DNA of 64,000 nt, taken from positions 1-64,000 of the forward strand of contig NZ_FRBI01000007.1 of NCBI RefSeq assembly GCF_900142575.1. Reading direction: 5' to 3'. The first letter of the stretch is position 1, and each line of letters begins with the position of its first letter. Of this stretch, positions 9,497 to 19,100 are shown piece by piece. The notes under the pieces are model-generated. The model was given only the letters and a program-made list of their open reading frames with translations, was not told the DNA's origin and searched no databases. The stretch comes from Actinacidiphila paucisporea. Its GTDB lineage: Bacteria; Actinomycetota; Actinomycetes; Streptomycetales; Streptomycetaceae. A program made the translations under genes and the position numbers.

Positions 9497-9544
9497 GTCG
9501 GGCTGTCCTCCGGGGGGCGGCGATGGTGGGGCGCCGGATGCGGC

Positions 9545-9563
9545 TTAGCTTAGGCTGCGCTAA
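9545..9563 (-). promoter_or_regulatory. DtxR/DmdR-type iron box
   Basis: TTAGCTTAGGCTGCGCTAA matches 15 of 19 positions of the actinobacterial consensus TTAGGTTAGGCTAACCTAA, and the strongest part TTAGnTTAGGCT is intact. It sits just upstream of the siderophore operon (start 9496) in an A/T-richer patch likely to hold the promoter. A DmdR1-like repressor is encoded at 36842. The divergent HAD gene (start 9617) could also be affected. Confidence 0.82.
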
Positions 9564-9616
9564 CTATACGGTGCCCCTTCTGTAGCGCTGGGGGGAGGTT
9601 GACCGGACAGGTGACA

Positions 9617-10264
9617 ATGGGTGCCGTGACCAACGACTTCTCCTCCGTACCGCCGGCCCTCACGGTCGGCTTCGACCTCGACATGACCCTGATCGACTCC
9701 CGGCCCGGGATCAAGGCCGTGTACGACCGGCTCGCGGCGGAGACCGGCGTCTTCATCGACTCCGACCTCGCCGTCACCCGGCTCGGCCCGCCCCTGGACG
9801 ACGAGCTGGCGAACTGGTTCCCGCCGGAGCGGATCCCCGAGATCGCCGATCGCTACCGCACCCTCTACCCGGATCACGCCATCACCCCGACGCCCGCGAT
9901 GCCGGGCGCCACCGAAGCCGTGGCGGCCGTCCGGGCGGCCGGCGGGCGTCCGGTGGTCGTCACCGCGAAATACGGTCCCAACGCCGAGCTGCACCTCGCC
10001 CATGTCGGCATCGAGGCAGAGCTGCGCGGCTGGCTCTGGGCGGAAGCCAAGGCCGAGGCGCTGATCGAGTGGGGTGCGACCGTCTACGTGGGCGACCACA
10101 CCGGGGACGTGCGCGGCGCCCGCAAGGCGGGCGCCCTTTCCGTGGCGGTGGCCACCGGGCCGTGCAGCGCGGCGGAGCTGCGGGCGGCGGGGGCCGATGT
10201 CGTACTTGCCGACCTCAGGGATTTTCCCGGCTGGCTGGCCACTCACACGTCGGCAGCCGCCTGA
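9617..10264 (+). CDS. HAD-family phosphatase
   Basis: 215 aa from the ATG at 9617, with AGGTG a few bases upstream; a TTG at 9599 and a GTG at 9626 are possible alternatives. HAD motif I is FDLDMTLIDS near the N-terminus, a helical cap follows, motif II is VVVTAKYG, and motif IV is VYVGDHTGDVRGARKAG. This matches the phosphoglycolate phosphatase-like group; the substrate is not predictable. Divergent from the siderophore operon across the iron box; ends 9 bp from the convergent small membrane protein gene. Confidence 0.85.
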   Translation: MGAVTNDFSSVPPALTVGFDLDMTLIDSRPGIKAVYDRLAAETGVFIDSDLAVTRLGPPLDDELANWFPPERIPEIADRYRTLYPDHAITPTPAMPGATEAVAAVRAAGGRPVVVTAKYGPNAELHLAHVGIEAELRGWLWAEAKAEALIEWGATVYVGDHTGDVRGARKAGALSVAVATGPCSAAELRAAGADVVLADLRDFPGWLATHTSAAA

Positions 10265-10273
10265 CCTTCGAAT

Positions 10274-10501
10274 TCACGCCTGTGGGTGACGCTGCGCGAG
10301 TGCCGACCGCAGCAGGCCCAGCAGCGCCAGGGCCAGTCCGACCCCCATCAGCATCGACACGAAATAGGCCGGCGTCGGCAGCCGGCTGGTGCCGAGCAGC
10401 AGCGGCGCCACCGTGGCCAGCGTGCCGACCGCGCCGACGATGAAGACGATCGCGCCGATCCTGACGAGCAGGTCACCGGCGCCCATGGTTTGTTTGCTCA
10501 C
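10274..10501 (-). CDS. Small two-helix membrane protein, hypothetical
   Basis: 75 aa from the GTG that gives MSKQTMGAGD; an ATG at 10486 is the alternative. Two hydrophobic helices (VRIGAIVFIVGAVGTLATVAPLLL and FVSMLMGVGLALALLGLL) are joined by a short loop, and the C-terminus is basic. It looks like a conserved streptomycete protein of unknown role. It sits back to back with the cold-shock gene at 10658 and converges on the HAD gene. Confidence 0.7.
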   Translation of the reverse strand: MSKQTMGAGDLLVRIGAIVFIVGAVGTLATVAPLLLGTSRLPTPAYFVSMLMGVGLALALLGLLRSALAQRHPQA

Positions 10502-10657
10502 CGGACAAGGGTAGGTCCGTGCTGTGGGCGCGGGAGTACGGGACCTCGCCGTCTTGTCACACAGCACCTGGCCATTAGCCTTGGTGTCAGCGGGTCTCCG
10601 GTGGACCCGCTGCTGTCTTATTCAGAGCGGTTTCGAGCAATGAGGACGAGGTCGGAC

Positions 10658-11041
10658 GTGCCTACCGGCAAGGTCAAGTGGTTCAACAGCGAGAAGGGCT
10701 TCGGCTTTCTCTCCCGCGACGACGGCGGCGATGTCTTCGTGCACTCCTCGGTGCTGCCCGACGGGGTCGCCGCGCTCAAGCCCGGCCAGCGCGTGGAATT
10801 CGGTGTCGTCGCGGGGCAGCGCGGTGATCAGGCGCTCTCCGTGACGTTGCTGGATCCCGCACCCTCGGTCGCCGCGGCCCAGCGCCGCAAGCCCGATGAG
10901 CTGCTGCCGATCGTCCAGGACCTGACCACCCTGCTCGAAGACGTCGCCAGGTCGCTGCAGCGCGGCCGGTATCCGGACAAGGCCCACGGCCACAAGATCG
11001 CCTCCGTGCTGCGGGTGGTCGCCGACCAGCTCGACGTATAA
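10658..11041 (+). CDS. Cold-shock domain protein with C-terminal extension
   Basis: 127 aa from the GTG at 10658 (VPTGKVKWFNSEKGFGF), with GACGAGG about 7 nt upstream. The cold-shock domain covers residues 1-66 and carries both RNA-binding motifs: KGFGF (RNP1) and VFVHSS (RNP2). Ordinary cold-shock proteins are about 67 aa; here a 60-residue helical tail follows (LLPIVQDLTTLLEDVARSL, KIASVLRVVADQLDV). It presumably binds single-stranded RNA or DNA as a chaperone; the tail is characteristic of actinobacteria and has no known role. A strong terminator follows. Confidence 0.93.
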   Translation: MPTGKVKWFNSEKGFGFLSRDDGGDVFVHSSVLPDGVAALKPGQRVEFGVVAGQRGDQALSVTLLDPAPSVAAAQRRKPDELLPIVQDLTTLLEDVARSLQRGRYPDKAHGHKIASVLRVVADQLDV

Positions 11042-11086
11042 CGACTCGCGGCGGCCGACTAACGGCACGGGGAACCGACGCGGAAG

Positions 11087-11127
11087 GCGGCGCTTTACCG
11101 GAGGACGCACCTCCGGTAAAGCGCCGC
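11087..11127. terminator. Bidirectional hairpin terminator between csp and mqnD
   Basis: Perfect 18-bp inverted repeat (11087-11104 and 11110-11127) with a 5-nt ACGCA loop. It lies between convergent genes, 45 bp after the cold-shock stop and 64 bp from the mqnD stop, so it can serve both. Confidence 0.85.
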
Positions 11128-11191
11128 AGCGCGTTTTCCGGTGCCCCGCGATTCTTCGCGCGCCCCCGCGAATGGGGGGCGGGGCAATTTT

Positions 11192-12067
11192 TCAGAAAGC
11201 CAGCGCGTCCAGGCGGAGCGCGGGCACGAGGCCTTCGGCCGCCGCCCGAGTGAGCAGTCCCCGTACGGCCGCGTATCCGTCCGTGCCGAGGTCCGCGGTG
11301 AATTCGTTGACGTACAGGCCGATGTGCTGGTCGGCGACCACCGGATCCATCTCCTGGGAATGCGCCAGCACATAGTCGCGGGAGGCGGCCGGGTCGTCCC
11401 ACGCCATTCGGACCGAGGCGCGGGCCGCGTCGGCGAGCGCGTGCAGCCGCTCCTTGCCCAGCGAGCGCCGGGCGATGATCGCGCCCAGCGGGATGGGCAG
11501 GCCGGTGGTGGCCTCCCAGTGCTCGCCCATGTCCGCGAGCTTGTGCAGCCCGTAGTTCTGGTAGGTGAAGCGCGCCTCGTGGATGACCAGGCCCGCGTCC
11601 ACCCGGCCGTCCCGCACCGCGGGCATGATCTCGGAGAAGGGCATCACCACGATCTCCCCGACACCGCCGGCCACCTCGGTCGCCGCCCACAGCCGGAAGA
11701 GCAGATACGCCGTCGAGCGCTCACTCGGCACCGCGACCGTCCTCCCCGTCAGGTCGGTGCCCGGCTCCCGGGTCAGCACCAGCGGGCCGCAGCCGCGCCC
11801 CAGCGCCCCGCCGCAGGGCAGCAGCGCCCAGTCCTCCAGCACCCACGGCAGCACCGCGTAGGACACCTTGAGCACGTCCAGCTGACCGCGCTCGGCCATC
11901 TGGTTGGTGATGTCGATGTCGGCGAAGGTCACGTCGAGCGGCGGCGCGTCGGGCACCAGGCCGTGGGCCCACGCGTGGAAGACGAAGGTGTCGTTCGGGC
12001 AGGGGGAGTACGCGATGCGCAAGGCGTCCGTGCCGCCGGTGCCTCGGGTGCTGTCAGGTGTCGTCAT
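11192..12067 (-). CDS. mqnD: 1,4-dihydroxy-6-naphthoate synthase (futalosine menaquinone pathway)
   Basis: 291 aa from the ATG encoding MTTPDSTRG; an ATG 12 nt upstream is possible. The signature YSPCPNDTFVFHAW near residue 20 and the periplasmic-binding-like fold motifs (SERSTAYLLFRL, VIHEARFTYQNYGL) identify MqnD. It converts cyclic dehypoxanthinyl futalosine to 1,4-dihydroxy-6-naphthoate, a late step of menaquinone formation in the cytosol. It overlaps the end of mqnB, so the two are co-translated. Other pathway genes are not in the window. Confidence 0.93.
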   Translation of the reverse strand: MTTPDSTRGTGGTDALRIAYSPCPNDTFVFHAWAHGLVPDAPPLDVTFADIDITNQMAERGQLDVLKVSYAVLPWVLEDWALLPCGGALGRGCGPLVLTREPGTDLTGRTVAVPSERSTAYLLFRLWAATEVAGGVGEIVVMPFSEIMPAVRDGRVDAGLVIHEARFTYQNYGLHKLADMGEHWEATTGLPIPLGAIIARRSLGKERLHALADAARASVRMAWDDPAASRDYVLAHSQEMDPVVADQHIGLYVNEFTADLGTDGYAAVRGLLTRAAAEGLVPALRLDALAF

Positions 12068-12749
12068 GTGCCGCCTCAACCTCCAGGACGCCCGGGAGCT
12101 TCCCGAACGCCGACGTCAGCGCCGCCAGTGCCTCGCCGATCCGCCAGGCCGCCCGGTCCCGCGGGCCGACCGCGTTGGACACCGCGCGGATCTCCAGTAC
12201 GGGTATGTCGAAGAGGGCCACCGCCTCCGCCACCCCGAAGCCCTCCATCGCCTCCGCCACCGCTCCCGGGTGCCGGCCGGCCAGCTCGGCGGCGCGGGCC
12301 GCGGTCCCGGTGACCGTGCTGACCGTCAGGACGGGCCCGTGGGCGGCGCCCAGCGCGGCTGCCACGGCCCGGCTCAGCCGTGCGGGCGGGCGGTGCTCGG
12401 AGCGGCCGAAGCCCAGCTCGGCGACCGGGGTGAAGCCCTCCGCGGTCTGCACGCCGAGGTCGGCGGCCACGATCGTCTCCGCGACGGCGAGCGAGCCGAC
12501 CGGCGCGAGGGGGGCGAAGCCGCCGCCGATGCCCGCGCAGACGACCAGGTCGGGACGCGCCTGCTCGACCGCGAGCCGCGACATCAGCACGTACGTCGTC
12601 CGGGCCGCCGCGGCCGCGAGGCCGACGCCCACCGTGTGCACCTCGGTCCCGCCGGCGGCCTCGCCCGCTGCGGACAGGCCCGCCGTGACGGCCGCGCGCT
12701 CGGCGTCGACCGCGGTCAGCACCAGTACGCGCCTGCGGCGGTCAGGCAC
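12054..12749 (-). CDS. mqnB: Futalosine hydrolase
   Basis: 231 aa. Nucleoside phosphorylase-type fold: VLVLTAVDAERAAV at the N-terminus, PDLVVCAGIGGGF, and EAMEGFGVAEAVALFDIPVLEIRAVSN, where the AMEG and RAVSN motifs bind the nucleoside as in MTA/SAH nucleosidases. It releases hypoxanthine from futalosine to give dehypoxanthinyl futalosine. It begins 4 bp after the DUF2771 gene and overlaps mqnD, which strongly supports the futalosine assignment over MTA nucleosidase. Confidence 0.92.
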   Translation of the reverse strand: MPDRRRRVLVLTAVDAERAAVTAGLSAAGEAAGGTEVHTVGVGLAAAAARTTYVLMSRLAVEQARPDLVVCAGIGGGFAPLAPVGSLAVAETIVAADLGVQTAEGFTPVAELGFGRSEHRPPARLSRAVAAALGAAHGPVLTVSTVTGTAARAAELAGRHPGAVAEAMEGFGVAEAVALFDIPVLEIRAVSNAVGPRDRAAWRIGEALAALTSAFGKLPGVLEVEAAHDDT

Positions 12750-12753
12750 GGTC

Positions 12754-13245
12754 CTACTGCCCCCGGATCAGGTTGATCTGGATGACGCGGAAGGACGACT
12801 CGCCGCTGGTGTCGGCCGACTCCACGATGTTGAGCGTCACCTGCTTGGCGGTGGTGGTGCCGCCGGTCTGCTGGTCCTGGGTGTTGAACAGCTGCTCGCT
12901 GTCCACCGACCAGTACGTCTTGTCCTTGAGCGGCTCCGGCGTGACCAGGGTCGTGCCGGACGCGATGAGCCAGCCCTTCTTCGCGATCGACGGGTCGACG
13001 CCGATCCGCACCTGGTCACCCACCGGCACGGTGATGTGGTGCTTCGGGGTGCCCTGCAGGCAGGCGAGGAAGGCTGCCTGCGGCAGCTTCTTGCCGCCGC
13101 TGTAGCACTTGTCCGCGGCCTCCGCCTGCACGGTCTTGCTGCCCACGGTCACGGTCGCCATAGCGGTCGGCTTGTCGCATGCGGTCAGGACGACAAGCCC
13201 GAGGGAGAGGGCACCGATGGTGGTGGCAGCGCGGCGAATGCTCAT
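12754..13245 (-). CDS. DUF2771-family lipoprotein
   Basis: 163 aa with a signal peptide and lipobox LTAC (Cys23). The mature part has two cysteines (KCYSGG and ACLQG) likely to form a disulfide, and a beta-rich body (VTVPVGDQVRIGVDPSIAKKG pattern, SFRVIQINLI at the end). I recognise it as the DUF2771 group; its function is unknown. It is the first gene of a tight cluster with mqnB and mqnD (4-bp gap), although nothing links an extracytoplasmic lipoprotein to menaquinone synthesis beyond position. Confidence 0.82.
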   Translation of the reverse strand: MSIRRAATTIGALSLGLVVLTACDKPTAMATVTVGSKTVQAEAADKCYSGGKKLPQAAFLACLQGTPKHHITVPVGDQVRIGVDPSIAKKGWLIASGTTLVTPEPLKDKTYWSVDSEQLFNTQDQQTGGTTTAKQVTLNIVESADTSGESSFRVIQINLIRGQ

Positions 13246-13360
13246 GGCAGGAGGCTACCGGGCGGTCGCCCCCAGTCCGCGCGGGGGTGCGCGTGTCCCC
13301 AGGTGGGGCCCGTGGCGGCCTGCGGTGGCAGACCCGTACGGGTTACGCCGCCGCTCGCCC

Positions 13361-13464
13361 CGCCGTACATTGCCGCGCCGGGATCACGCCGCCGCCGCGT
13401 GTGGAAGCCGCCGTACGTTGCCGAGCCGGGAAGCCGCCGTACGTTGCCGAGCCAGGATCACGCC
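13361..13464. repeat. Short tandem array, unit about 26 bp, running to an MFS gene's 3' end
   Basis: Two adjacent 26-bp units (13405-13430 and 13431-13456) differ at one base; each contains GCCGTACGTTGCCGAGCC. A diverged earlier unit at 13361-13382 reads CCGTACATTGCCGCGCC. GGATCACGCC follows both the first and last units. The last copy abuts the stop codon of the MFS gene ending at 13458. It fills most of the 212-bp gap downstream of that gene. Confidence 0.7.
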
Positions 13465-14834
13465 ACGCGCGCGCGGGCCGTACTGCCGCGGCGGGCGGCG
13501 CCGACCAGGCCGCGTGCTGACAGCAGGAAGGCCACCAGGACCAGTCCGGCCGCGCACGCCATGCCCAGCGGGCCGTTCAGCGGCAGCAGTATGCCGAGGC
13601 CGCCGCCGACCACCCAGGACAGCTGGAGCGCGGTCTCGGAGCGGGCGAAGGCAGAGGTCCGCACCAGCTCCGGCACGTCGCGCTGGATCAGCGCGTCGAG
13701 CGACAGCTTCGCCAGCGCCTGCGAGATACCGGCCACCGCGGTCAGCGTGGCGACCGTGATCAGGCTGTACCAGCCCGCCGCCATCGTCGCCGCGCCCAGC
13801 GCGCAGATCAGCACCGTCGCGATGATCACCTCGGGCCCGCGGGCCTTGAGCCAGGCGCCGAGCGCGGTGCCGAAAGCGTTCCCGACACCCGCCGCCACAC
13901 CGACCACGCCCAGCGACATGGCCGGCGTCAGACCGCCCAGCGGATGCTCGCGCAGCATGAACGCCAGGAACATCGTCAGGAAGCCCGACAGCGCCCGCAG
14001 CCCGCCGTTGCCCTGCAGAGCGTGCAGCACCGAGGAGCCGACGCCCAGCAGGCCGGGCTTGCGACCCGGAAGGCCGGTCGGCTCCGGCGGTGCCTCCTCG
14101 TCCGCCGACAGCCGCACCCGCTGCTCACCGCGGGCCGAGTCGACCTTGCCCGGCAGCGACAGCGACAGCAGGGCGCCGCCGATGAAGACCACGAAAGCGC
14201 CGTAGAGCGGCCACTGCGGCCCGATCACGTTCAGACCCGCGGCGACCGGTGCCGCCACCGCGGTGGCCAGCAGGCCCGACAGGGTGACCCGGGAATTCGC
14301 CTTCACCAGCGTCGTACGCCCCGGCAAGAGCCGTGGCACCACCGCACTGCGCACGACGCCGTACGCCTTGGACGCCACCAGCACGCCGAGCGCCGCCGGA
14401 TACAGGCCCAGGCCGGCGGTCGAGATCACCCCGGCCATCGTCCAGGCCAGCACCGCCCTGGCCACCATCGCCATCGCCATGGCGGCCCTGCGGCCGTGCT
14501 GCATCCGGTCGAGCAGCGGGCCGATCACCGGGGCGAGCAGCGCGAAGGGCGCCATCGTCACCAGCAGATACAGCGCCACCCGGCCGCGGGCCTCCCCGCT
14601 GGGCACCGAGAAGAAGACCGTGCTGGCGAGCGCGACCGTGATCATCATGTCGCCGGCGGAATTCACCGCGTGCAGCTCGATCAGCTTCGCCAGACCGGAC
14701 TCGCCCGCGCCTCCGGCATGTGTCGTACGCCGGATACGCCGACCCAGCGCGCCGGCCGGGGCGCCCACGCCGTGTGCGAGGGCGCGGCCGGCTCTGCGCA
14801 CGGGCCCTCGGGCGGTGGTCGCGGTTCTTGCCAT
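13458..14834 (-). CDS. MFS-type membrane transporter
   Basis: 458 aa. A basic cytosolic N-terminus of about 50 residues precedes 11-12 hydrophobic helices. The MFS loop 2-3 motif is recognisable as GPLLDRMQHGRRAAM; VKANSRVTLSG and LSLDALIQRDVPE are typical of the group. A central cytosolic loop around residues 225-270 is charged. Substrate unknown. The start codon gives MARTATTARG. Divergent from the DUF3027 gene with 250 bp between them. Confidence 0.82.
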   Translation of the reverse strand: MARTATTARGPVRRAGRALAHGVGAPAGALGRRIRRTTHAGGAGESGLAKLIELHAVNSAGDMMITVALASTVFFSVPSGEARGRVALYLLVTMAPFALLAPVIGPLLDRMQHGRRAAMAMAMVARAVLAWTMAGVISTAGLGLYPAALGVLVASKAYGVVRSAVVPRLLPGRTTLVKANSRVTLSGLLATAVAAPVAAGLNVIGPQWPLYGAFVVFIGGALLSLSLPGKVDSARGEQRVRLSADEEAPPEPTGLPGRKPGLLGVGSSVLHALQGNGGLRALSGFLTMFLAFMLREHPLGGLTPAMSLGVVGVAAGVGNAFGTALGAWLKARGPEVIIATVLICALGAATMAAGWYSLITVATLTAVAGISQALAKLSLDALIQRDVPELVRTSAFARSETALQLSWVVGGGLGILLPLNGPLGMACAAGLVLVAFLLSARGLVGAARRGSTARARVA

Positions 14835-15084
14835 GACGCAATCCTGCCCCAAACGGAAGAGAGCTCACCCCCTCCTTTGCGGGCGTGGTGCGCACAGGTA
14901 CCGTGCGATCACGCAGAATGGGTGTCAACAGGTGCGCCCGAGGACGCTCGGGCAGGACCGGATGAGGCAGGGAACGTAAGCGTCGAAGCGGTCCGCAGGT
15001 CCGCTCCGCTGCAGCTCTCCGCCCCTCGGGTCCTTCCGCCCACGAGCGCACACGTGAGACGGCGTAGAGAGAGAAACGATTTCT

Positions 15085-16020
15085 GTGAGTGCAGCGATGC
15101 GAAGCCGTACCCCTGACCGCCTGTGCGCCGAGGCCGTCGATGTAGCCAGGGCGGCCACCGTGGAGGCGGCGGGACCGGAGTCGGTCGGCGAGCACCTGGG
15201 GGTTGCCGCGGAGGGCGACCGGGTCGTCACCCACTACTTCGCGTGCACCGAGCCCGCCTACCGCGGCTGGCGCTGGGCCACCACGCTGGCCAGGGCGTCC
15301 CGCGCCAAGGCCGTCACCATCGACGAGACGGTGCTGCTGCCCGGCGCGGAGGCGATCCTCGCGCCCGAATGGGTGCCGTGGAGCGACCGGCTGCGGCCCG
15401 GCGACATGGGTCCCGGCGACCTGCTGCCGACCGAGGCGGACGACCTGCGCCTGGAGCCGGGCTGGACCGGTGACGACGAGCCGCCGGCCGGCGAGCCGGG
15501 CGCCGAGGTCGAGGACGAGGCCGTCGACATCGTCGTGCCGTCCGTGGCGATGATCGGCTCGATCGCCGGACAGCTCGGCCTGGGCCGTCCCCGGGTGCTG
15601 TCCCGCTACGGCCTGCACGCCGCCGCCGACCGCTGGGACGAGCAGTTCGGGCCCAAGTCGCCGATGGCGCAGGCCGCGCCCGCCAACTGCGTCAGCTGCG
15701 GCTTCCTGGTGCCGATCGCCGGCTCGCTCAGCCAGGCCTTCGGGATCTGCGCCAACGAGTTCTCGCCCGCCGACGGCCACCTGGTCTCGCTGGGCTACGG
15801 CTGCGGCGGCCACTCCGAGGCCGCGGTCATGCCGCGCCCGCCGCAGCCCGCGCCGATGGTCCTCGACGAGCTGCACGACACCGACCCGATGGCGCTGCAC
15901 GCCGCCGCGGCGGCGGACGGGGCCTCGGCAGTGAGCGACCGCTCGGCAATGGACGACGGCTCGGCAATGGACAGCGCCGATCCGGACGGCGGTGGCGGGG
16001 AGGACAACGGGCGCCCCTGA
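15085..16020 (+). CDS. DUF3027 protein with a Cys4-type zinc-binding motif
   Basis: 311 aa from the GTG at 15085 with GAGAG about 11 nt upstream. The N-terminal half has the DUF3027 pattern (GDRVVTHYFACTEPAYRGWRW, APEWVPWSDRLRPGDMGPGDLLP). A putative metal site lies near residues 211-250: CVSCGFLV, then CANEF, then GYGCGG. The C-terminal 40 residues are low complexity (Asp/Ser/Gly). Function unknown; in actinobacteria it is widely conserved. It is followed 139 bp later by the sacsin-like ATPase on the same strand. Confidence 0.85.
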   Translation: MSAAMRSRTPDRLCAEAVDVARAATVEAAGPESVGEHLGVAAEGDRVVTHYFACTEPAYRGWRWATTLARASRAKAVTIDETVLLPGAEAILAPEWVPWSDRLRPGDMGPGDLLPTEADDLRLEPGWTGDDEPPAGEPGAEVEDEAVDIVVPSVAMIGSIAGQLGLGRPRVLSRYGLHAAADRWDEQFGPKSPMAQAAPANCVSCGFLVPIAGSLSQAFGICANEFSPADGHLVSLGYGCGGHSEAAVMPRPPQPAPMVLDELHDTDPMALHAAAAADGASAVSDRSAMDDGSAMDSADPDGGGGEDNGRP

Positions 16021-16159
16021 CGGCTCCCGGGCGGGCCGGCACCCGCGGGCGGGGCGGCGGCCCACGGCCCCGGCCGCGGGATGAAGGGCACGCCGAATGG
16101 CGGTACGGTCACCGTGCACAGCCCCGCGAGGGGCGTACCCGGCGAGCGAAGGACCGCAC

Positions 16160-19100
16160 GTGACCCGCGCAGGCGTAATCCGGACGCTCCCGGAAGGCCA
16201 CCCCGACCCCTTCCGCACCGCGGACCTGCGCCAGGCGGTCCTCACCGCCTGGTCCGCGTCGTCCGCCCGCTTTCGCGAGGACGCCAACGCCGAGGAGGAC
16301 CTCGCCCTCGGCGGCCACCGTGACCGGCTGATCATCGAGCTGGCGCAGAACGCCGCGGACGCCGCCACCCGCGCCGGCGTCGAGGGCCGCCTGCGGCTGA
16401 CCTACCACGAGGCCACCGGCGACGCCCCCGCGCTGCTCGCCGCCGCCAACACCGGCGCCCCGCTGGACGCCCCGGCCGTGGAGTCGCTGTCCACGCTGCG
16501 CGCCTCCGCCAAACGCGACGAGGGACCGGCCGCCATCGGCCGCTTCGGCGTCGGCTTCGCCGCCGTCCTCGCCGTCAGCGACGAGCCCGCCGTGGTCGGC
16601 CGCAGCGGCGGTGTGCGCTGGTCGCTGACCGAGGCGCGCGCCCTGGCCGCGCAAGTCCCGGGCCTCGCCGAGGAACTGCGCCGCAGGGACGGCCATGTGC
16701 CGCTGCTGCGGCTGCCGTTGCCCGCGGAGGGCAGCGCACCCGACACGTACGACACCGTCGTCGTCCTGCCGCTGCGGGACGGCGCCGCCGAGGATCTGGC
16801 CGGGCGGCTGCTGGCCGCCGTTGACGACGCCCTGCTGCTGGCCCTGCCGGGACTGGCCGAGGTCGTCATCGACACGCCCGACGGCGTACGGACCCTGAGC
16901 CGCCGCCGGACCGAGGACGGCGACGTCCTGGTCGAGGACTCCGCCGCGCCCGCACCCACCCGCTGGCGGGTCGTCGGCGACGGCGGCGCCCTCACCCCCG
17001 AACTCCTCGCCGACCGCCCCGTCGAGGAACGCCTGCGCCCGGTCTGGTCGGTGACCTGGGCCGTGCCGGTCGCCGACGACGGCGCCCCCGCCGCGCCCCG
17101 CACCGCCGACGTCGTGCACGCCCCGACGCCGACCGACGAACCGCTCGGCCTGCCCGCCCTGCTGCTGGCCTCGCTGCCGCTCGACCCGACCCGCAGGCAC
17201 GCCGCCCCCGGGCCGCTCACCGACTTCCTGGTCGAGCGCGCCGCCGACGCCTACGTGCGGCTGCTCGCCGGCTGGCGGCCCACCGGTGCGGGCGTGGTCG
17301 ACCTGGTGCCGGGACCGCTCGGCAAGGGCGAGCTCGACGCCGAACTGCGCCGCCGCATCCTGGCGCAGCTGCCGCGCACCCCGTTCCTGCCGCGCGCCGC
17401 CGAGGTCCCGCCGGACATCGCCGAGGCGCCCTCGGCCGACGTCGACGGCTGGGACGGCGGCGGCCCGCTCGCCGGGGAGAGCCACGCGTTGCGCCCCGTC
17501 GAGGCAGAGGTCGTCGAGGGCGCCACCGCACAGGCCGTCCGCGTCCTCGCCGAAGTGCTGCCCACCCTCGTCCCCTCCGCCCTCGAACGCCGGCCCGCCC
17601 TGCGCCAGTTGGGCGTCGCCCGGCTCTCGCTGGCCGACGCCGTCGACCGGCTGTCCGGCGCCGAGCGGCCCGCCGGCTGGTGGTGGCGGCTCTACGACGC
17701 CCTCGCCGGCACCGACGCCGACTTCCTCAGCGGCCTGCCCGTACCGCTCGCCGACGGCCGTACGGTGGTCGGCCCGCGGCAGGTGCTGCTGCCGGTGCCG
17801 GGCGAGGACTCCGCCGCCGTGGACCCGGCGCTGCTGGCCAGGCTCGGCCTGCGGGTCGCCCACCCGGACGCCGCCCACCCGCTGCTGGAGAAGCTGGGCG
17901 CCGCCCCCGCCACGCCCCGGGCGGTGCTGACCAGCCCGCAGGTACGGGCCGCGGTCGCCGCGTCCCTGGACGAGGACACCGCCTGGGACCAGGACGAGGC
18001 GGGCCTGGACGCCGACGAACTCGCCGACACCGTGCTGTCGCTGGCCCGCGCCGCCGGCCTCGCCCCCGGCGACGAACCGTGGCTGGCCGCGCTCGCACTG
18101 CCCGACGACGAGGGCGAACTGGCCCCGGCCGGCGAACTCGTGCTTCCTGGCAGCCCGCTGGAGTCCGTCCTGCGCGAGGGCGAACTGGGCACCCTGGACG
18201 CCGACCTCGCCGAGCGCTGGGGCGAGCAGCCGCTGACCGCCGTCGGGGTGCTCGCCACCTTCGCCCTGGTCCGCGCCGAGGACGTCGTCCTCGACCCCGA
18301 CGACCTCGAACCGCGCGACAGCGACTGGGCCGAGCCCGACGACGTGGGCCTGCTGGACGCTGTGGACGTCTGGTGCGAGGACGTCCTCGACCAGCTGCCC
18401 GAGACCGAGGTGCCGCCGGTCGCCACCGAGGTCATCGGGGTCCGCGACCTGGACCTGGTCGACGACGACGCCTGGCCGCAGGCCCTCGCGCTGCTGTCCC
18501 GGCCGCCGCTGCGGGACGCCGTGACCGCCCCCGTCCGGGTGCTGCTCCCCGACGGCACCACCGAGTCCGTACGCCCCTACGCCGCCTGGTGGCTGCGCGA
18601 CCACCCGGTCCTCGACGGCCGCCGCCCGGTCGGCCTGCGCGCGGCCGGCGGCGACCGGCTGCTCGCCGGGCTCTACGACGAGGCCGAGACCGACACCGCC
18701 GTGGACGAGCAGGTGCTGCGGGCACTCGGCGTACGTACCACGGTGGCCGCGCTGCTGGCCGAACCGGGCGGCGCCGCCGAACTGCTCGGCCGCCTCGCCG
18801 AGCCGGAGCGCACGGTCACCCCGGCCCAGCTGCACGCCCTCTACGCGGCCCTGGCCGAGCTGGACCCCGACCAGGTCACCCTGCCCGACGAGCTGCGGGC
18901 GGTGGTCGACGGGGAGACGGTCGTCGTGGACGCCGCCGACGCCCTGGTCGCCGACGCCCCTGACCTGCTGCCGCTGTCCGGTGGGCTGGCGCTGCTGCCG
19001 GTGCCGCCGCGGCTGGCCGCCGACCTGGCCGAGCTCTTCCAGGTCCGCCGGCTCAGCGAGGCGGTGGACGCGGCCGTGACCTCGCAGGGCGAGCCGCACG

